From Liolophura sinensis (taxonomy: Eukaryota; Mollusca; Polyplacophora; Chitonida; Chitonidae), in NCBI RefSeq assembly GCF_032854445.1, contig NC_088300.1, forward strand, positions 44,325,682 to 44,389,681: a stretch of 64,000 nt of DNA, written 5' to 3'. The notes below the pieces were generated by a model, which was not told where the DNA came from, searched no databases, and was given only the letters and a program-made list of their open reading frames with translations. Both the position numbers and the translations under genes were made by a program. Of this stretch, positions 48,271 to 59,829 are shown piece after piece; positions within the stretch are counted from its first letter, which is position 1; each line of letters opens with the position of its first letter.

Positions 48271-48749
48271 CTAAAGGCAAAGACCACTCTAAACTGAAAC
48301 ATGTATCAAATGAAAGACGATTAAACACTGTTCAGGAAAATAGTTGGATTTTTTTTTTACAATTTGTTGACCCTAGTAAAATGCATTTGAATATTTTATT
48401 CTATGATGGCCTTTCCTGCCCACAGTGGGACCAGTGACGTCACAAAAGGTTTTTTCTACTTAACACACATTACACTGCCACATTTTATCATTCAAAATAC
48501 ATATGCATAAAGATCTATGAATGCATTCGTTGATTTGACCTTGAAACGAATTATTCACTTCAAAACGTATAGATGTCATGTAATTGATATCTTCTGTTTC
48601 ACAACAGACCAATGTAGAATCTGATCTTTCAACACAATTTTACACGGTTAAAACAATTCTAAAAAAATAAATCCAACTATTTTCCTGGCCAGTTTTTAAT
48701 GGTCTTTCATCTGATATGTATTTCATGTTAGAGAGCCCATTGCCTTTAA
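48271..48749. repeat. Large imperfect foldback, two 141-bp arms
   Basis: The left arm (48271-48411) pairs with the reverse complement of the right arm (48609-48749), with a 197-bp spacer. The best segment is caggaaaatagttggattt at 48333-48351 against its exact complement at 48669-48687. Other paired blocks include ctaaaggcaa with ttgcctttaa, and atgaaagac with gtctttcat. By eye about three quarters of positions pair. The arms have equal length, which suggests a structured element and not random similarity. It may be a foldback or MITE-type element, or the source of a long hairpin RNA. No target-site duplication or transposase is visible. Confidence 0.85.
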
Positions 48750-49833
48750 TAATATAATACCTCTATGCCACTGAATACACTTTCTCCTTTGTTTCCCGTT
48801 ATTGTTGATACATTTTATCTATATCAGAACATCGCTAAATCCGATATGGATTTCTATCCGCGAGCGTATCAATTCTACATTCCAATTAGAACGATATTGG
48901 AATGAAAACACCGAGTTTCTGAAAAGGATAAACTCGAATTGCCATTGTTGTTATGGACAGTTTAGCCCACAGCCATTCGTGTAGAAATGATAACTGCATC
49001 CAATGCTGTCTAGTCGCCCTCCAAAAATGCAACAGCCTGACATGTATCTGCGGTTGTTTTAGTTACCCACCTCTGAATGTGTACGCCCCACAGCATTATA
49101 TGTTATATACGAAGCTACGAGTTGATCTAGCTGAAAATAAACGCAGTCGTCCTCGATGTAATTAACCTCGTTGTACACTTACATCTAATGTGGGAAATGC
49201 AGTCTTCATATTTATGATCTCAGGCACAAGTTAGATTTTGTATTGACGTGTGAAGAAAACCGACATACAATTGCTATCTGTAGATCGTACTGAGACATTT
49301 TGGCTACGTATCTATTTTGCTTGCCCCAAAATATCCGTGCGTGTCATTTCTATATTCATGCGCATTTGAAAGCGTGCGCTAAATGCACTCCACACGTCAT
49401 TAACCAAAACCTTTGAGCTGGACTTTCAAAACTGGCCATGACTGTTGTAGCATAGGGCCATTTGTATAGAAATAAGTTTTAGTCAGTGAGTACCCCATAC
49501 TGTTTGTTTGATAAGAATATACTTTAATCTGATATGCATTTGTAGTATTTAAATTAAAAGACCTCTGATGGTACGCTGATTGCTGTAGAACGTTGGTGGA
49601 CGGGGGTGGAAGGTGACGAGCAGGATAGATCAGAGACATAGAAAACCAGACATTGCACGACTAATATGTCCACAGAATAACACGTCAATTAAATGGACTT
49701 TTACCGCTGGCATGAAGGGATTCCCAAAACGGTTCATCCGAGCTACAGTAAACTTGTACGCCTTCATGGCAATTAGGTGCCTCGTATTGTTACATCTATT
49801 CTGGGAAAAGCCGCCTTTACATGCTCCCTCCCA
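48750..49833. other. No supported gene
   Basis: Contains a 70-codon cysteine-rich plus-strand frame at 48953-49165 (see rejected items). Otherwise unremarkable. Confidence 0.4.
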
Positions 49834-49907
49834 CCAAAAAAACAAAAAACAAAAAAAAAACAAACAACGCCCCCCCCCCCACCAAAAAAAAAACAAACAA
49901 AAAAACA
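49834..49907 (+). repeat. A/C-only low-complexity tract
   Basis: Runs of A broken by single C, then C10, then A runs again. The plus strand has almost no G or T across about 70 bases, which gives long lysine/threonine/proline frames on one strand and F/W/G frames on the other. Confidence 0.9.
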
Positions 49908-49929
49908 TGTGCTTAAAGAGACTTTGAGG

Positions 49930-50000
49930 GAGGAGTGTGGCTATGTGGTAACGGTGCCCCGGTCACTCAATGCATGGGCTCAATCTCATTCTCGAACAGG
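49930..50000 (+). mobile_element. Possible SINE head, tRNA-like
   Basis: tgtggctatgtggtaacgg (from 49936) resembles an A box, and gggctcaatctc (49976-49987) resembles a B box at the right spacing. No 3' module follows. Confidence 0.3.
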
Positions 50001-52399
50001 GAAAACTCCATTTTCCTTAAGGTCCTTCGTGGTTAGAAGCTCTCGATGTTGCAATCTCGTGTGGTATTACATATAGTTCTTTGCTGCTTTTATTCAACCG
50101 GATTGACGTATATGTCACACGTTGCATTGTTTGCCAATAAGTTTTTTAAATAAATGAATTAAATAAATGCATAAAGGAGGGTAAGGTACTGTATTGAATT
50201 GTGATATAAACAGCTACCTAAATTCTGCTGTTGGGACACATATCCCGTTGTTCCATCAAATCTAATATCATTCAGTTTGCTTCTCTGATTTATTCTTAAT
50301 TGAATGACGTTTTGTACGCCTTTCATGTTGATAAATAAAACAGTTTGCTTTTGAGCACATTACATTCGTTAATATGATTGTGTGTTTGGAGGATAATATT
50401 GGTTGTATCACCTGGTTGTCTCTAGTCACCGACATCTTTGTGTGGCAGTTTAATGACTCTTTAGTGTGTATTTGTCATCCATGTACACTCTTGTTTAGCT
50501 GAGTTTTACAATATATGACAACTCGTTGTAAATTCCCCAAGCTGTGCCACTGGGTGAAAACGTTAGAGTTACTCCATGCTTATTTCTTTGAAAGCCCTTA
50601 TCTAAAAGTTTTTTTACTTTTCGTACTGGCTGCCAAAAGAGGGCTCGTTGCTTGGCGGAGTGAAAGTTGCACCACGAAGCAGTAAACAGGACTTTTCTGC
50701 AGAGCAGGTCACGGTGCCTTGTGAGCGAATCCCATCCCGTGGGAATGGAATTCTCGCTTTATCAGGCTTCTTTTGTGCGAGTGTCGCGTCGTGAAAAGAG
50801 TACTTAACAGACAGTGCCTACACAAATCGTGCTGCTGACCCGATTACAAATCAGATAAAACGTCTTCTGTGGAATGTCGAGATGAAAACAGTGAAAGAAT
50901 AGGATGTCCCAAAACTACCTGTGTTATACATATATCTTCCATTTATTACTATTTACTACATACGAATGCGTGTAAAATACTCACAAGAGACAGAGAGATG
51001 GTATATTTTAGATAGAAAATGTTTTAGGTTAAGTAATTCTTTTGGCTTGCAGTGTTTACATAATAACAGCGTTCTCTACTGAGGCTTATGCTTTAGGAAA
51101 CAGCCTTTCAGTTTTAAGGAAAACTAATATATGCATATATATCTTCATTTTCCTCAGCAAGAAAGGTTGTTTTCTTATGTTGCCATACTCTCTTCTAACT
51201 CGACAAGAAACACAAACCGACCTCAGTCACCTAGAAATGATGCATCATTGCGAATCACAAACTCTCATGATATAATTTGTATGGGTTCTGGCATCCTATA
51301 CGCTTTATCAGGTCGTCGGTGTAGCCTGACCTCATGCGGCACGTATCCTATTTCACACTGCCGGTGAGATCAGTGACCTTGTGTGACAAAAGTGCACACC
51401 TTGTATTGTACTTCACTATATATTGTTTGTATTGTGTTAAGAGTACAGTTCGTCCTTTTTAACAATATATCGTATATAAAGGTCACTGTTCTGTATAGCA
51501 AGCATTTCGATTATTTGTCCTATCCATTCGTATGAGACCTTGGTGACAGTAAACACTGAAAGGCCCACGATAGGTAGATTGCAGGTACGGTAGAGTCTTA
51601 CTTTAAATCTGAACGTCAAACGTCAAAAGTATGCTATCATTCGTCAAGTGTTGGTGGTTTAGTTCGAAAACTTACCATCATTGTTTGATTGAAAGATTCT
51701 TGAATATAGCGTTAAAGAGGTATTACAGTGCTTAGACCTGTATGCCTTAAAAAAGTTAAATGATAAGGATCGAGATAGTCTGAATTGCTTTCCTAAATCG
51801 TGCAAAAATTGCAATCAATATTGCATCCTTGGATTCGGAGGATGGCACGTAAGCACGTTTTCTGTCGTTTAATATTTTTGCCTGGTCTGACGTCATGCAA
51901 GAACAATTGGCATTATTCGTCACTGAGGTATTGCAACAAATGACGTCATACTTTCAAACGCGCGTCATTAAAATCATGACACCATGTCGTTCGGCCCATA
52001 CGTATCCTGGGAAACACCAGAAGAGAGGCCTGTTATTTGACTTGTATGTCTGAATCGATTTTCACAGCTGTACAGTTTCTTTATTACTTATATAAAGAAG
52101 CTACCGGAGGCTTCGTTCTTTTTAACTGCTTTTAATCATGTATGTTTATTTTTGTCGTATTTTGAATGTTGTCGTGATATAGAAAGCCATTCATTGCTCC
52201 CTTGTTTTAAATATGCTCTCGTCACGATATGGTTGAAATATTACCTATGTGGCTCTAAGCCGTAATCATCCATCCATTCATTCATAACCTGGCTGTATAT
52301 GGTGAGCCATTGGCAGATAATTGGTATATATCCTACAAAACACGTAGTTACATCACTAATAAACCATCCTATGACGTAAACCTGAGTGGGGTCTTCGAT
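50001..52399. other. No supported gene
   Basis: AT-rich. Overlapping frames near 51042-51367 on the plus strand are not recognisable. No repeats seen. Confidence 0.4.
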
Positions 52400-52578
52400 G
52401 GCCCCTATCGACCTTTCCTCGCCCATGGCCAATAAGGTCACCTGTTCGAATCCGGTCTTGGTAGCTCTTTCTGAGTCTTGGTCATGTATCTGGCGAAGTG
52501 CCTTTCCCCCACGCTAATCTCAGTCTCCCCTACTCATTTAACCAGGCCACAATCACCAATCAAATAAATAAATAAACA
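52400..52578 (+). mobile_element. Possible SINE with family A-like tail
   Basis: A good B box, gttcgaatccgg, lies at 52444-52455. The end aatcaccaatcaaataaata followed by aataaa matches the final bases of family A. The intervening sequence is not family A. It may be a separate tRNA-SINE type. Confidence 0.45.
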
Positions 52579-52911
52579 GAAAAAAAAAACAACTAAATAT
52601 AGCATATGTGTTCGCGATACTAAATTCACTCTCAGTTGCCTAGTGCATGCCATAAATTTTGTCGCTAGAGAGCGTCCTTCCTGTTACACGTATACCCTTT
52701 TTGTATTACGTACATGCCCTAAATATGACACCATATGTGATCAATCGATAACAGTTCACTAGTTTTTCCTACCACCATGTGGAACAGTGCATAGCAGTAG
52801 TTCAGAGTTATATACTCACGAACTTACTTGTATTGACAATCACCTACTTATTGAAGAACTTCTTGTGAGACCGGACTGTGTTGCCCAGCAGAGTTTGATT
52901 AAACATCTCCC

Positions 52912-52917
52912 TTTATT
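52912..52917 (-). terminator. Polyadenylation signal for the 53-kb candidate gene
   Basis: AATAAA on the minus strand (tttatt on plus), about 256 bp beyond the stop codon of the gene model. The spacing is normal for a 3' untranslated region, but the hexamer is common in AT-rich DNA. Confidence 0.3.
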
Positions 52918-53172
52918 GTGAGTACGGACGACAGCGTACGGAATGGTGAAAGCTAACACAATGGCTTGTTTCCACCGGCGGACATATGGCGGAACTGTTT
53001 TATGTGCTGCAATTTACGTTCGGCAAACAATCGTCTGTTTTATCCCTTCTCAACTGCCTTTACTTCAATGACAATTAGTTACAGTATTCCAGGTTTCATT
53101 CAAGCGTGAAACATATCAAACGAACCGTAGAATCGAGCTATAGAGCCCGGGGCCAGATACTCTGACCAGCCA

Positions 53173-53790
53173 TTATGGATTATAGATATTAGCCTGAATA
53201 GACCCCTGTAGATGTCTGGCAGATGGAGCCGTCCAAGGATTGAAGGCCTCCAGTTTTTCATCTATGTCTGTCAGCTGTTTCTCCGACCCAGCATTCGCCC
53301 TTATTACACTCATCGTGTTTAAATGTTGCCGTAGCAACCGTGCAGTCCTAACCAATGTCCCGATTGTGAGCTCCCGCATCACAAAATATGCTGGTTTCCA
53401 TGTCAGTGGTTCAATGCTTTTTTTGGCAAAACTACTGACACCTAAAAGACGAAAAAGAAAACCAAGTCTCTTCTCATAAATGATGGAGAGCTCATAACGT
53501 CGCAGATGGTAAAGTTGGGCTGTTTCGTGTTACAGAATTGCGACATACATGCAGGTCATCACTTTATAAGCAACCTGAGAACATTTTTTCTTTGTTAGAT
53601 GGCATCTGTTGCTCGTCTAGGCCTTCAGGTGTAGCTTTGACTCTGCGCTTTAGTTTCTGACTGTATATAATTCTAATTTTTGGGAGTATCATTTTCACCA
53701 TAACCCGATATATTCTGAACATACCCCGGATTGCCGACACGATGTATAGTGCATGTGATAATCGCACGATACTCCTGGGTTTGTTATGAA
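53173..53790 (-). CDS. Candidate gene, last two exons, unknown helical protein
   Basis: Minus strand. Exon A is open from about 53790 and ends at 53575 before a CAG/GTTGCT donor. Exon B runs from 53441 to a TAA at 53175-53173. The 133-bp intron ends in an excellent acceptor, ggttttctttttcgtctttt then AG at 53443-53442. The exons are both phase 1 at the junction, so the frame is kept (…EKMFSG/VSSFAKK…). The joined part gives at least 150 residues with no stop. It has a hydrophobic/basic segment (LYIVSAIRGMFRIYRVMVK) followed by a KLKRR cluster, then an amphipathic helix (LTIGTLVRTARLLRQHLNTM) and an acidic stretch. It vaguely recalls the helical N-terminal domain of NEPRO-type nucleolar proteins, but I would not name it on that basis. 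The upstream exons and start codon are not located. The donor is weak and chance open frames cannot be excluded. Confidence 0.42.
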
Positions 53791-54113
53791 TTCATTTCGA
53801 TTCTTGTTAGACACATGGGGACTCTGGGAAACGATAATGGTGTATAAGCAGATAGATTTTTTCTTCTGTGCTCTACGAGCAAAATTTATATGTTATCCAT
53901 GATTTCACAGGCAGGCACGCCTCCAACTATAGGCAATCTCATCTATTGGTAATGAAATATAACTTTCTTTGATATCTACCGCACGCAACATACCGGTTTC
54001 TACTGGTGGCTATTTCCACTAGTCACGTCTTTATCTTGTGCACAACCGCTTGTCCCTTACTGCTAGGAAGGCATGATTACACCCACTCCCCATTCGGTGC
54101 TTTTCCGTGCGGC

Positions 54114-54121
54114 TATAAATA
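54114..54121 (+). promoter_or_regulatory. Isolated TATA-box-like site
   Basis: tataaata preceded by GC-richer sequence (ccgtgcggc) and followed about 30 bp later by an initiator-like ccattctga. No convincing plus-strand coding frame follows. Confidence 0.2.
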
Positions 54122-54484
54122 CCTAGACGCTGGTTTAACTAACCATTCTGACACAAGCGAAATTTGATACTAGCCGTTATCCTTGTCCAGGATAATTGCC
54201 ACTTTCAGAAATGGCAGTTTTCGGGGAGTCGTCTTTGTCTCGAAACTCTAAAGCTGAACTCTTCGGGACAATCACTGTTGTTATGGTCAACCTACAGCAT
54301 CACCGACCATAGCCTGACAGCCGAGACATGCATGGTGCTTTATAGGTTACTTAGAGCGTCGTGGACAGATATCAAAAGGACTGACCAGAAACTCTTTGAC
54401 GGCTGTTGCATACATGAATGTCTGTGTAGTATACTGTATCACTGCCAACAAGAATAAAGACGTTAACCACTCACTTGGCGGAAA

Positions 54485-55180
54485 TCTGTCTGGCACATTA
54501 CAATCGATCTTCATTAATACACCTGTCTGGCACGAAACACGTGAAATGTTTCAATTGTCTCAGATCAAAGGCGATATTCAGTATTACACCTGTCTGCTTA
54601 CACTTCTTTATTACACGTGTCTGACACAAAATAGGTGGATTTTAATGTTACACTTGTCTGAAACCAAATTCAGTATGCAGCATCGTGGCAGTTATCAGTC
54701 GAATTTAAACATTACACCTCTTTCACCATTCTGGATTCGCAGACTGGTGTTTTCTGTTGTGTATTTTAACACGACATAATTCAGTTTTATGAATGACGTC
54801 AAGTTACGGCCAACCTGCTGCGAAAACTGGATTTGAACACGCGATCCATTAGTCAAGGGGAAGCCCACTTCCGTTATAACTTATTAAACGGCACTGTCAT
54901 CTATCTGACACTACAAAGTAGGTCCACAGGGCCTCACGTACCAGGCCCGTAAGAGTCGATTTGAAAAATTATACCTACATGACGCGAAAAGTGCAATTTC
55001 CCCCATTTACATCCATCCGAGATGCTTCGTCCGAACTTTGATATTACAATATATCTGAGAGAATGAACTCGAAGTTCAATATAACACGTATCTGAGAGAA
55101 AGCATGCATATTGCAGTATTGCACAAATTCACACGTTATATCCAAACATCAATATAACACGTTTCTGAGATGATGCGTTG
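54485..55180 (+). repeat. Highly decayed tandem repeat, motif TATTACACGTGTCTGA
   Basis: Related segments recur: aatacacctgtctggcac (54518), tattacacctgtctgctt (54582), tattacacgtgtctgacac (54611), gttacacttgtctgaaac (54648), tattacaatatatctgaga (55043), tataacacgtatctgagag (55078) and tataacacgtttctgagat (55151). Spacing ranges from 30 to 75 bp. It looks like an ancient minisatellite after long decay. A 127-codon frame (54396-54779) runs across its first half and is probably incidental. Confidence 0.6.
54820..54870 (-). mobile_element. tRNA-like B box, possible SINE head
   Basis: On the minus strand gtgttcaaatccag (54840-54827) is a near-consensus B box followed by tRNA-arm-like sequence. 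No 3' module is present. Confidence 0.3.
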
Positions 55181-55557
55181 GTAGTTCCTTTATCTAGTGG
55201 CAGGATACATCTCAGCTTCAACACTTCTATTGATTTGGATCGATTATTTCGATATACCTCAGACCTTCATTAGCGTTGTAGTATAATAACTTCAAGAGTG
55301 TATGACAAGATGAACAGGTCTACATCAAAATAACCCAGTATTTCTAGACTTCAACACGTTGCGCCTGTCCGACAATTCAGATATTGCTGTAATTATGAAT
55401 TCTTCACCTGCACGATGGTTTTCGGGTTTATGGAAGGGGGAACTCAGAGTGCCTGGAGTGGTTGAGAAACACTCTGACTGAAAGACGCACTACATACTAG
55501 GTGAAGTAGGTAATTAACAGTGAGGTGAAGAATTCTATACCCTGACAAATTTACCGT

Positions 55558-55750
55558 TTCCTTTCTACAATAGCGGTCAGTTTCATGGGTGAAGGAAATT
55601 GGACTGCCTGGGGAAAACGACCAACCGGTGGCAAGTGGGTTAGAAACTTTTCTACATGTGACGTGCGATAAGACAAGCGAAGCGATCTGAAAAGTACTCT
55701 AGTCACTCCAGCTACAGTGAACCCAAAGCTGGGTTTGAACTCACATCTCC
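55558..55750 (-). mobile_element. SINE family D, near full length
   Basis: On the minus strand the B box gtgagttcaaacccag (55744-55729) is followed by a middle region and then by a 3' part containing cacccatgaaactgaccgct, shared with the copy at 10433. The last bases are decayed. The head upstream of the B box lies near 55750-55790 and is not clear. Confidence 0.55.
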
Positions 55751-58309
55751 TCATCTGCCAACATGGAATCTTGGTGCATTTTCAATCTGGCAAGGTGTCC
55801 CAGGGTTCTGCCTTGTGTTTGTAACGCAGGAATCACTTACTATAGAGCAACGACGTTAAGTTTGTCCCCGAGTACACATCTACCGGAAATAAACCAGTCA
55901 CGGTGCCACATGTCACGAACAAAATATTCACCCTCGGTGCAAGCTCACTGTGTAAATCAAATTGTTTGAATTGCTTTAAAAGCGTTGTCGATAGTTTACT
56001 ATGATCAAGACTCCAATAGTAATATTAATAAAGATACAGTAATCTGAACAATTACACATTTAAGGCTGACATTAAATTGCATATCGGACCGACTCTGCTG
56101 GCACATTCCATCCTAAAGGCTTTGCTCATGATGATGCTGTGATCATGATGGCCTGTTCTCGCCTAAACACAGATCACTGAATTTTCAAATAAGCCTACAC
56201 CTTGTGCAGATTTTAGAACACTTTGTTTGTTCAGCTGTAGCGAACGAAAGCCGTTCAACGTGGATCATTCCAGCATTGATTTTTCTTACAGTAAATTAAC
56301 AAAGCTGTAATTCAGTTATTCCAGATTTAGCCAAGAAGAAAGCTATCAAGAAAACATATGGTATGGATATTTATACGGTTAACCTAGTGAAGTGCGTGTG
56401 TAATATTAATATGCATGCCGTGTGCCCCTGGAACTGCTATAGAGTCGACCGTATATGCGTGCTCTAATCCATTACTGTGAGACTAGGGACATGTCGGCAA
56501 TGTGAAGCTACTTGTCTTTCATGACTGTTGCTAGGTTTTAGTGGCTTGTGGGACTTACGTCTATATGGGCGTTGGTTGATGTCCATGTCATCTACTAATC
56601 GGATTAAGTCTTATCTTTTCTAAACCAGACGGAACATATCAATCGATTTATAGTCTTTGCCATATTTGTTAGAGTACAAATGTATACACTTAGTGCCCGA
56701 AAGAATGGGTTTGTCAAGCTGAAGTGAGAGAGGAAGGATGGATGGGAGAGAGGGAGACAAACTGGATGAGCAGGTTGATTAAGCCGGCAATCGTTTGTCT
56801 GCCAGGCCGCACACTATACCCTCCGGACATCGGGATACGTCCTGTGTTCATAGTGTTCAGAAATAATTTACCTCGGAGCAGTTAAACCCTCAAATCCCAG
56901 ACGAAAATATTTCAAGATTAATGCGTTATTGAAGAGCTAAAGCAAGGAGAGTTAAGAGGGTACAAGGTTTCAAAATGTGAAGCGACTATGTCAAATGCTG
57001 GTAAGCAGAATGGATATGGTTATCTCTTGAGATGAAGTGCACCAGAAAAATAATAAAATAGTGCACGGGGTAAGTTCATACAAAATTCCAGTACAACACT
57101 TAACACAGTATTAGCCAAAATGCATGCGGCCAGTTCATTGTAGCAGATATGTCGGTATCTTGCGCCGGCTTCAACGAGTTCTCACGGTCGGATTATTTCA
57201 TTCGTTGCACTACCGTGAAATGTTCCTGTTTAATCTTATTTATAGCCGTACCACAAATGAGCACAGTTCTCTTTTTTCCTGACACCTTTGCTATTATAAG
57301 CAACTTTACAACATACGTTAACTGTTAAATTAATATGACGTCATAGGCAATTGACATCAATGATCTTAGATGTTCGTTTCATTAATTTTTCCGGGAAAAA
57401 CGTTTTGTTCACATGTATCATGTGATGTCCTTTCTTCTGAGGAGCTAAGCATGCTGGTGAATAACTTGTGGTCAATTGCAAAGGTTCCTACTGGTTTTAT
57501 AACAACCTCAAAGGAATATTACGTATGGTATGGAACGACACTTTCCCTTCATTCACCCATGCCTATGTATTCTTCCTCCTTCGAGTAATATTCTACTGTC
57601 ACCTTATTCTCACCACCACAGTTGGCATAATCATTCTTATTTTAAAGTGAAATGCTATATTAAGTTGCACGACTGTAATCTTCTTTTCTTGTTTGAAATG
57701 AAAGGTCGACTTTCCAGATGACACATACAGCTGAATGCACTTGACACAGACACACTGTTGGGCTCACCAAATGTGATGAGATTTACTCTGAATTATTCAT
57801 ATCATTAATGGAATCCTTCCTCTGCACATTTATTCTCCAGCTTCAGATAAATTTGAATAAAAAAACGAAGAATCGTGAAAAGATAACGCATCCTTGTTAT
57901 TGCCAGCCGTCTTCCATTCTCGGATTTCAGAGGCTATAAAACAGCATGTCGAGCATTCAGGTATATTTTTATTCGCAGTGATTATAATTATCGCCAAATT
58001 CGGCAAAAGAACTGACTATTAAAGAGACGCGTGTGAAGGAAGATAACACCGTGTGGGCTTTGGCTGTGCAGTGGATTAGAGTCACATTCAAAATGGTGAT
58101 GTTTGATTATAGTCACTATGTCGTTGACAGAAACAACCTCTATGCTGTCAGTTTTGATTTAACTTCGTTTGAATTATCTGTATACAGGCTTTTCTTCCTG
58201 TTCTTTTTTTTCTCAGAATGGCCCAATATTTTGCATATATATTTCAATCATGTGATGACTATGAAAAGTATACCATTGATTGCACGTTAGAAATTCATCA
58301 CATGCCTCA
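55751..58309. other. No supported gene
   Basis: AT-rich, with frames of 60-85 codons in all orientations. I found no SINE, tandem repeat or conserved motif. Confidence 0.4.
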
Positions 58310-59185
58310 CAGTTCTAGTTCGTTGTCACCTATCCGGGACATCAAAAACCACCAGTACAGCAATATTCGCAGCAATCTGTCACACGCACATTCTAATCTG
58401 TGGGAACAAATCAGTTGGCTCTCTTCGTGCTCAACTAGCCCAGACAAAAGAAACAATCAACCAGTGTCAACAATTTATCACAATTTTCGCTTTAAATTTT
58501 CGGAAACCCATCAGTTTGATCATTTGGTGATCAACTAGCTTAAACATCTATAGCCATCAATCATCCACCAGTGTCACCCACTCACCCGCCTTTAACCTCG
58601 GGTTCCCAACAATTCGCTCGCTCATCGCTCACCTATCCTGAACACCAGAAACCATCAGTAGCCCATCGGTATCAACAAATCAACACCTCAGTTTAGTTTC
58701 CCTAAAAATTTACTCGCTCATCGCTGTCTCATCCTGGAGACCAGAAATCATCAATATCACAAATGCATCACCCACCCCTGTTAGACTTCAAGCTCTGATT
58801 GGTTAACACACTTGGTACTCTAGCTGGGACACCGGAAACCACCCGTTATCCATCTGTTTCAGTAATCTGTGATGAAACTATTCTATTCATTGGATTGTTC
58901 GCCGCGTAATCACTAGTCTGAACACAAGAAACCACCAGTAACTTTCAGCGTCATAAATCCGTCACCCACTTATTTTAACCTGTATGATATCATTGGTGTC
59001 CTCACTCTTGGTTCATCCATCCCGAACTCTTGAAACCATCAGTGCATTTGTCGGTGTCAGCATTCTATCACCAGCCCATTCTGGCCTTCAGGAACTCGCT
59101 CATTACTCACCGAAATTAAAGACCCACCAGTAACCCATTAACGTCACCAATCTATCACCCACCCATCTTAAAAGTCAAGAACGCA
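58310..59185 (+). repeat. Decayed tandem repeat, period about 95 bp, eight to nine units
   Basis: The block 'acaccagaaaccatcagtaa' recurs in altered form at about 58338, 58443, 58550, 58643, 58738, 58830, 58922, 59023 and 59118, with spacings of 92-107 bp. Between these blocks lie variants of 'caatctatcacccaccc' and of 'ctcgctcatcgctcac'. Units differ at perhaps a third of positions, so the array is old and no longer homogenised. The 106-codon frame at 58218-58538 covers its start and is incidental. Confidence 0.8.
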
Positions 59186-59617
59186 TGAAACTCTTCAGGC
59201 AATTACCATGAGGTGAGATCGTCATTTAAGCTGGTAGCCAGTTTAGTCCATCAGATATTATGAAAAATTTAATTTTTTAGGAAAACTAAGAATTTATTAC
59301 GAAATTTATTACTTGTTTTGCACTGCAGTGAAAATGTAGCAATCATAACTTGAAGGTATAATAAAATACTTTATCAACAGAACTACGGTTGCCCCATCTG
59401 GACTTTAGGCAGCTTACTGTGGATATACGAACAAAGCCCCTTAGTTTTCAGTATTATGTAGACCGTAAATGGCTATAATAGAGGTATCCATCTGGTTCCT
59501 ACATGTAGTGACTAATTACCTGGAGTTAAATGGGAGCAGTTATATGACCCCCGCACCTTGCAGTCACCGACTCTCCTTAACACAGTGATATATCTGGTGT
59601 ATAACTGTTTCAGGAAA
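59186..59617. other. No supported feature
   Basis: AT-rich spacer; nothing recognised. Confidence 0.45.
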
Positions 59618-59829
59618 CCGGCCAGTTAACATATTTTTTAAAATTTTATTTGATTGGTGGTTTACGCCGTACTCAAGTACTCACTTATACGACGGCGGGC
59701 GGAAACCGGGCAGAACCAGCATGAGTTGGACTTCACCTCACACCGACCGCATTGGTGACAGACTCCTGGGTCATTACGCTGCGCTAGCGCGCTAACCAAC
59801 TGTGCCACGGAGGCCCCGGTCAGTTAACA
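59618..59829 (-). mobile_element. SINE family A with internal deletion and target-site duplication
   Basis: Reverse orientation: ttttatttgattggtggttt, acgccgtactcaagtactca, then a direct jump from gcgggcggaaaccgggcaga to accagcatgagttggacttc (the region between is missing), caccgaccgcattggtgaca, and caactgtgccacggaggccc. Flanks gccagttaaca (59621-59631) and gtcagttaaca (59819-59829) form an 11-bp duplication with one transition, extendable by ccg on each side. Confidence 0.9.

Noticed and set aside
48953-49165. 70-codon frame with eight cysteines in 26 residues, as a possible secreted cysteine-rich peptide
   Set aside because: It has an ATG but no signal peptide or hydrophobic N-terminus, and no precursor structure. 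Short cysteine-rich frames arise by chance.
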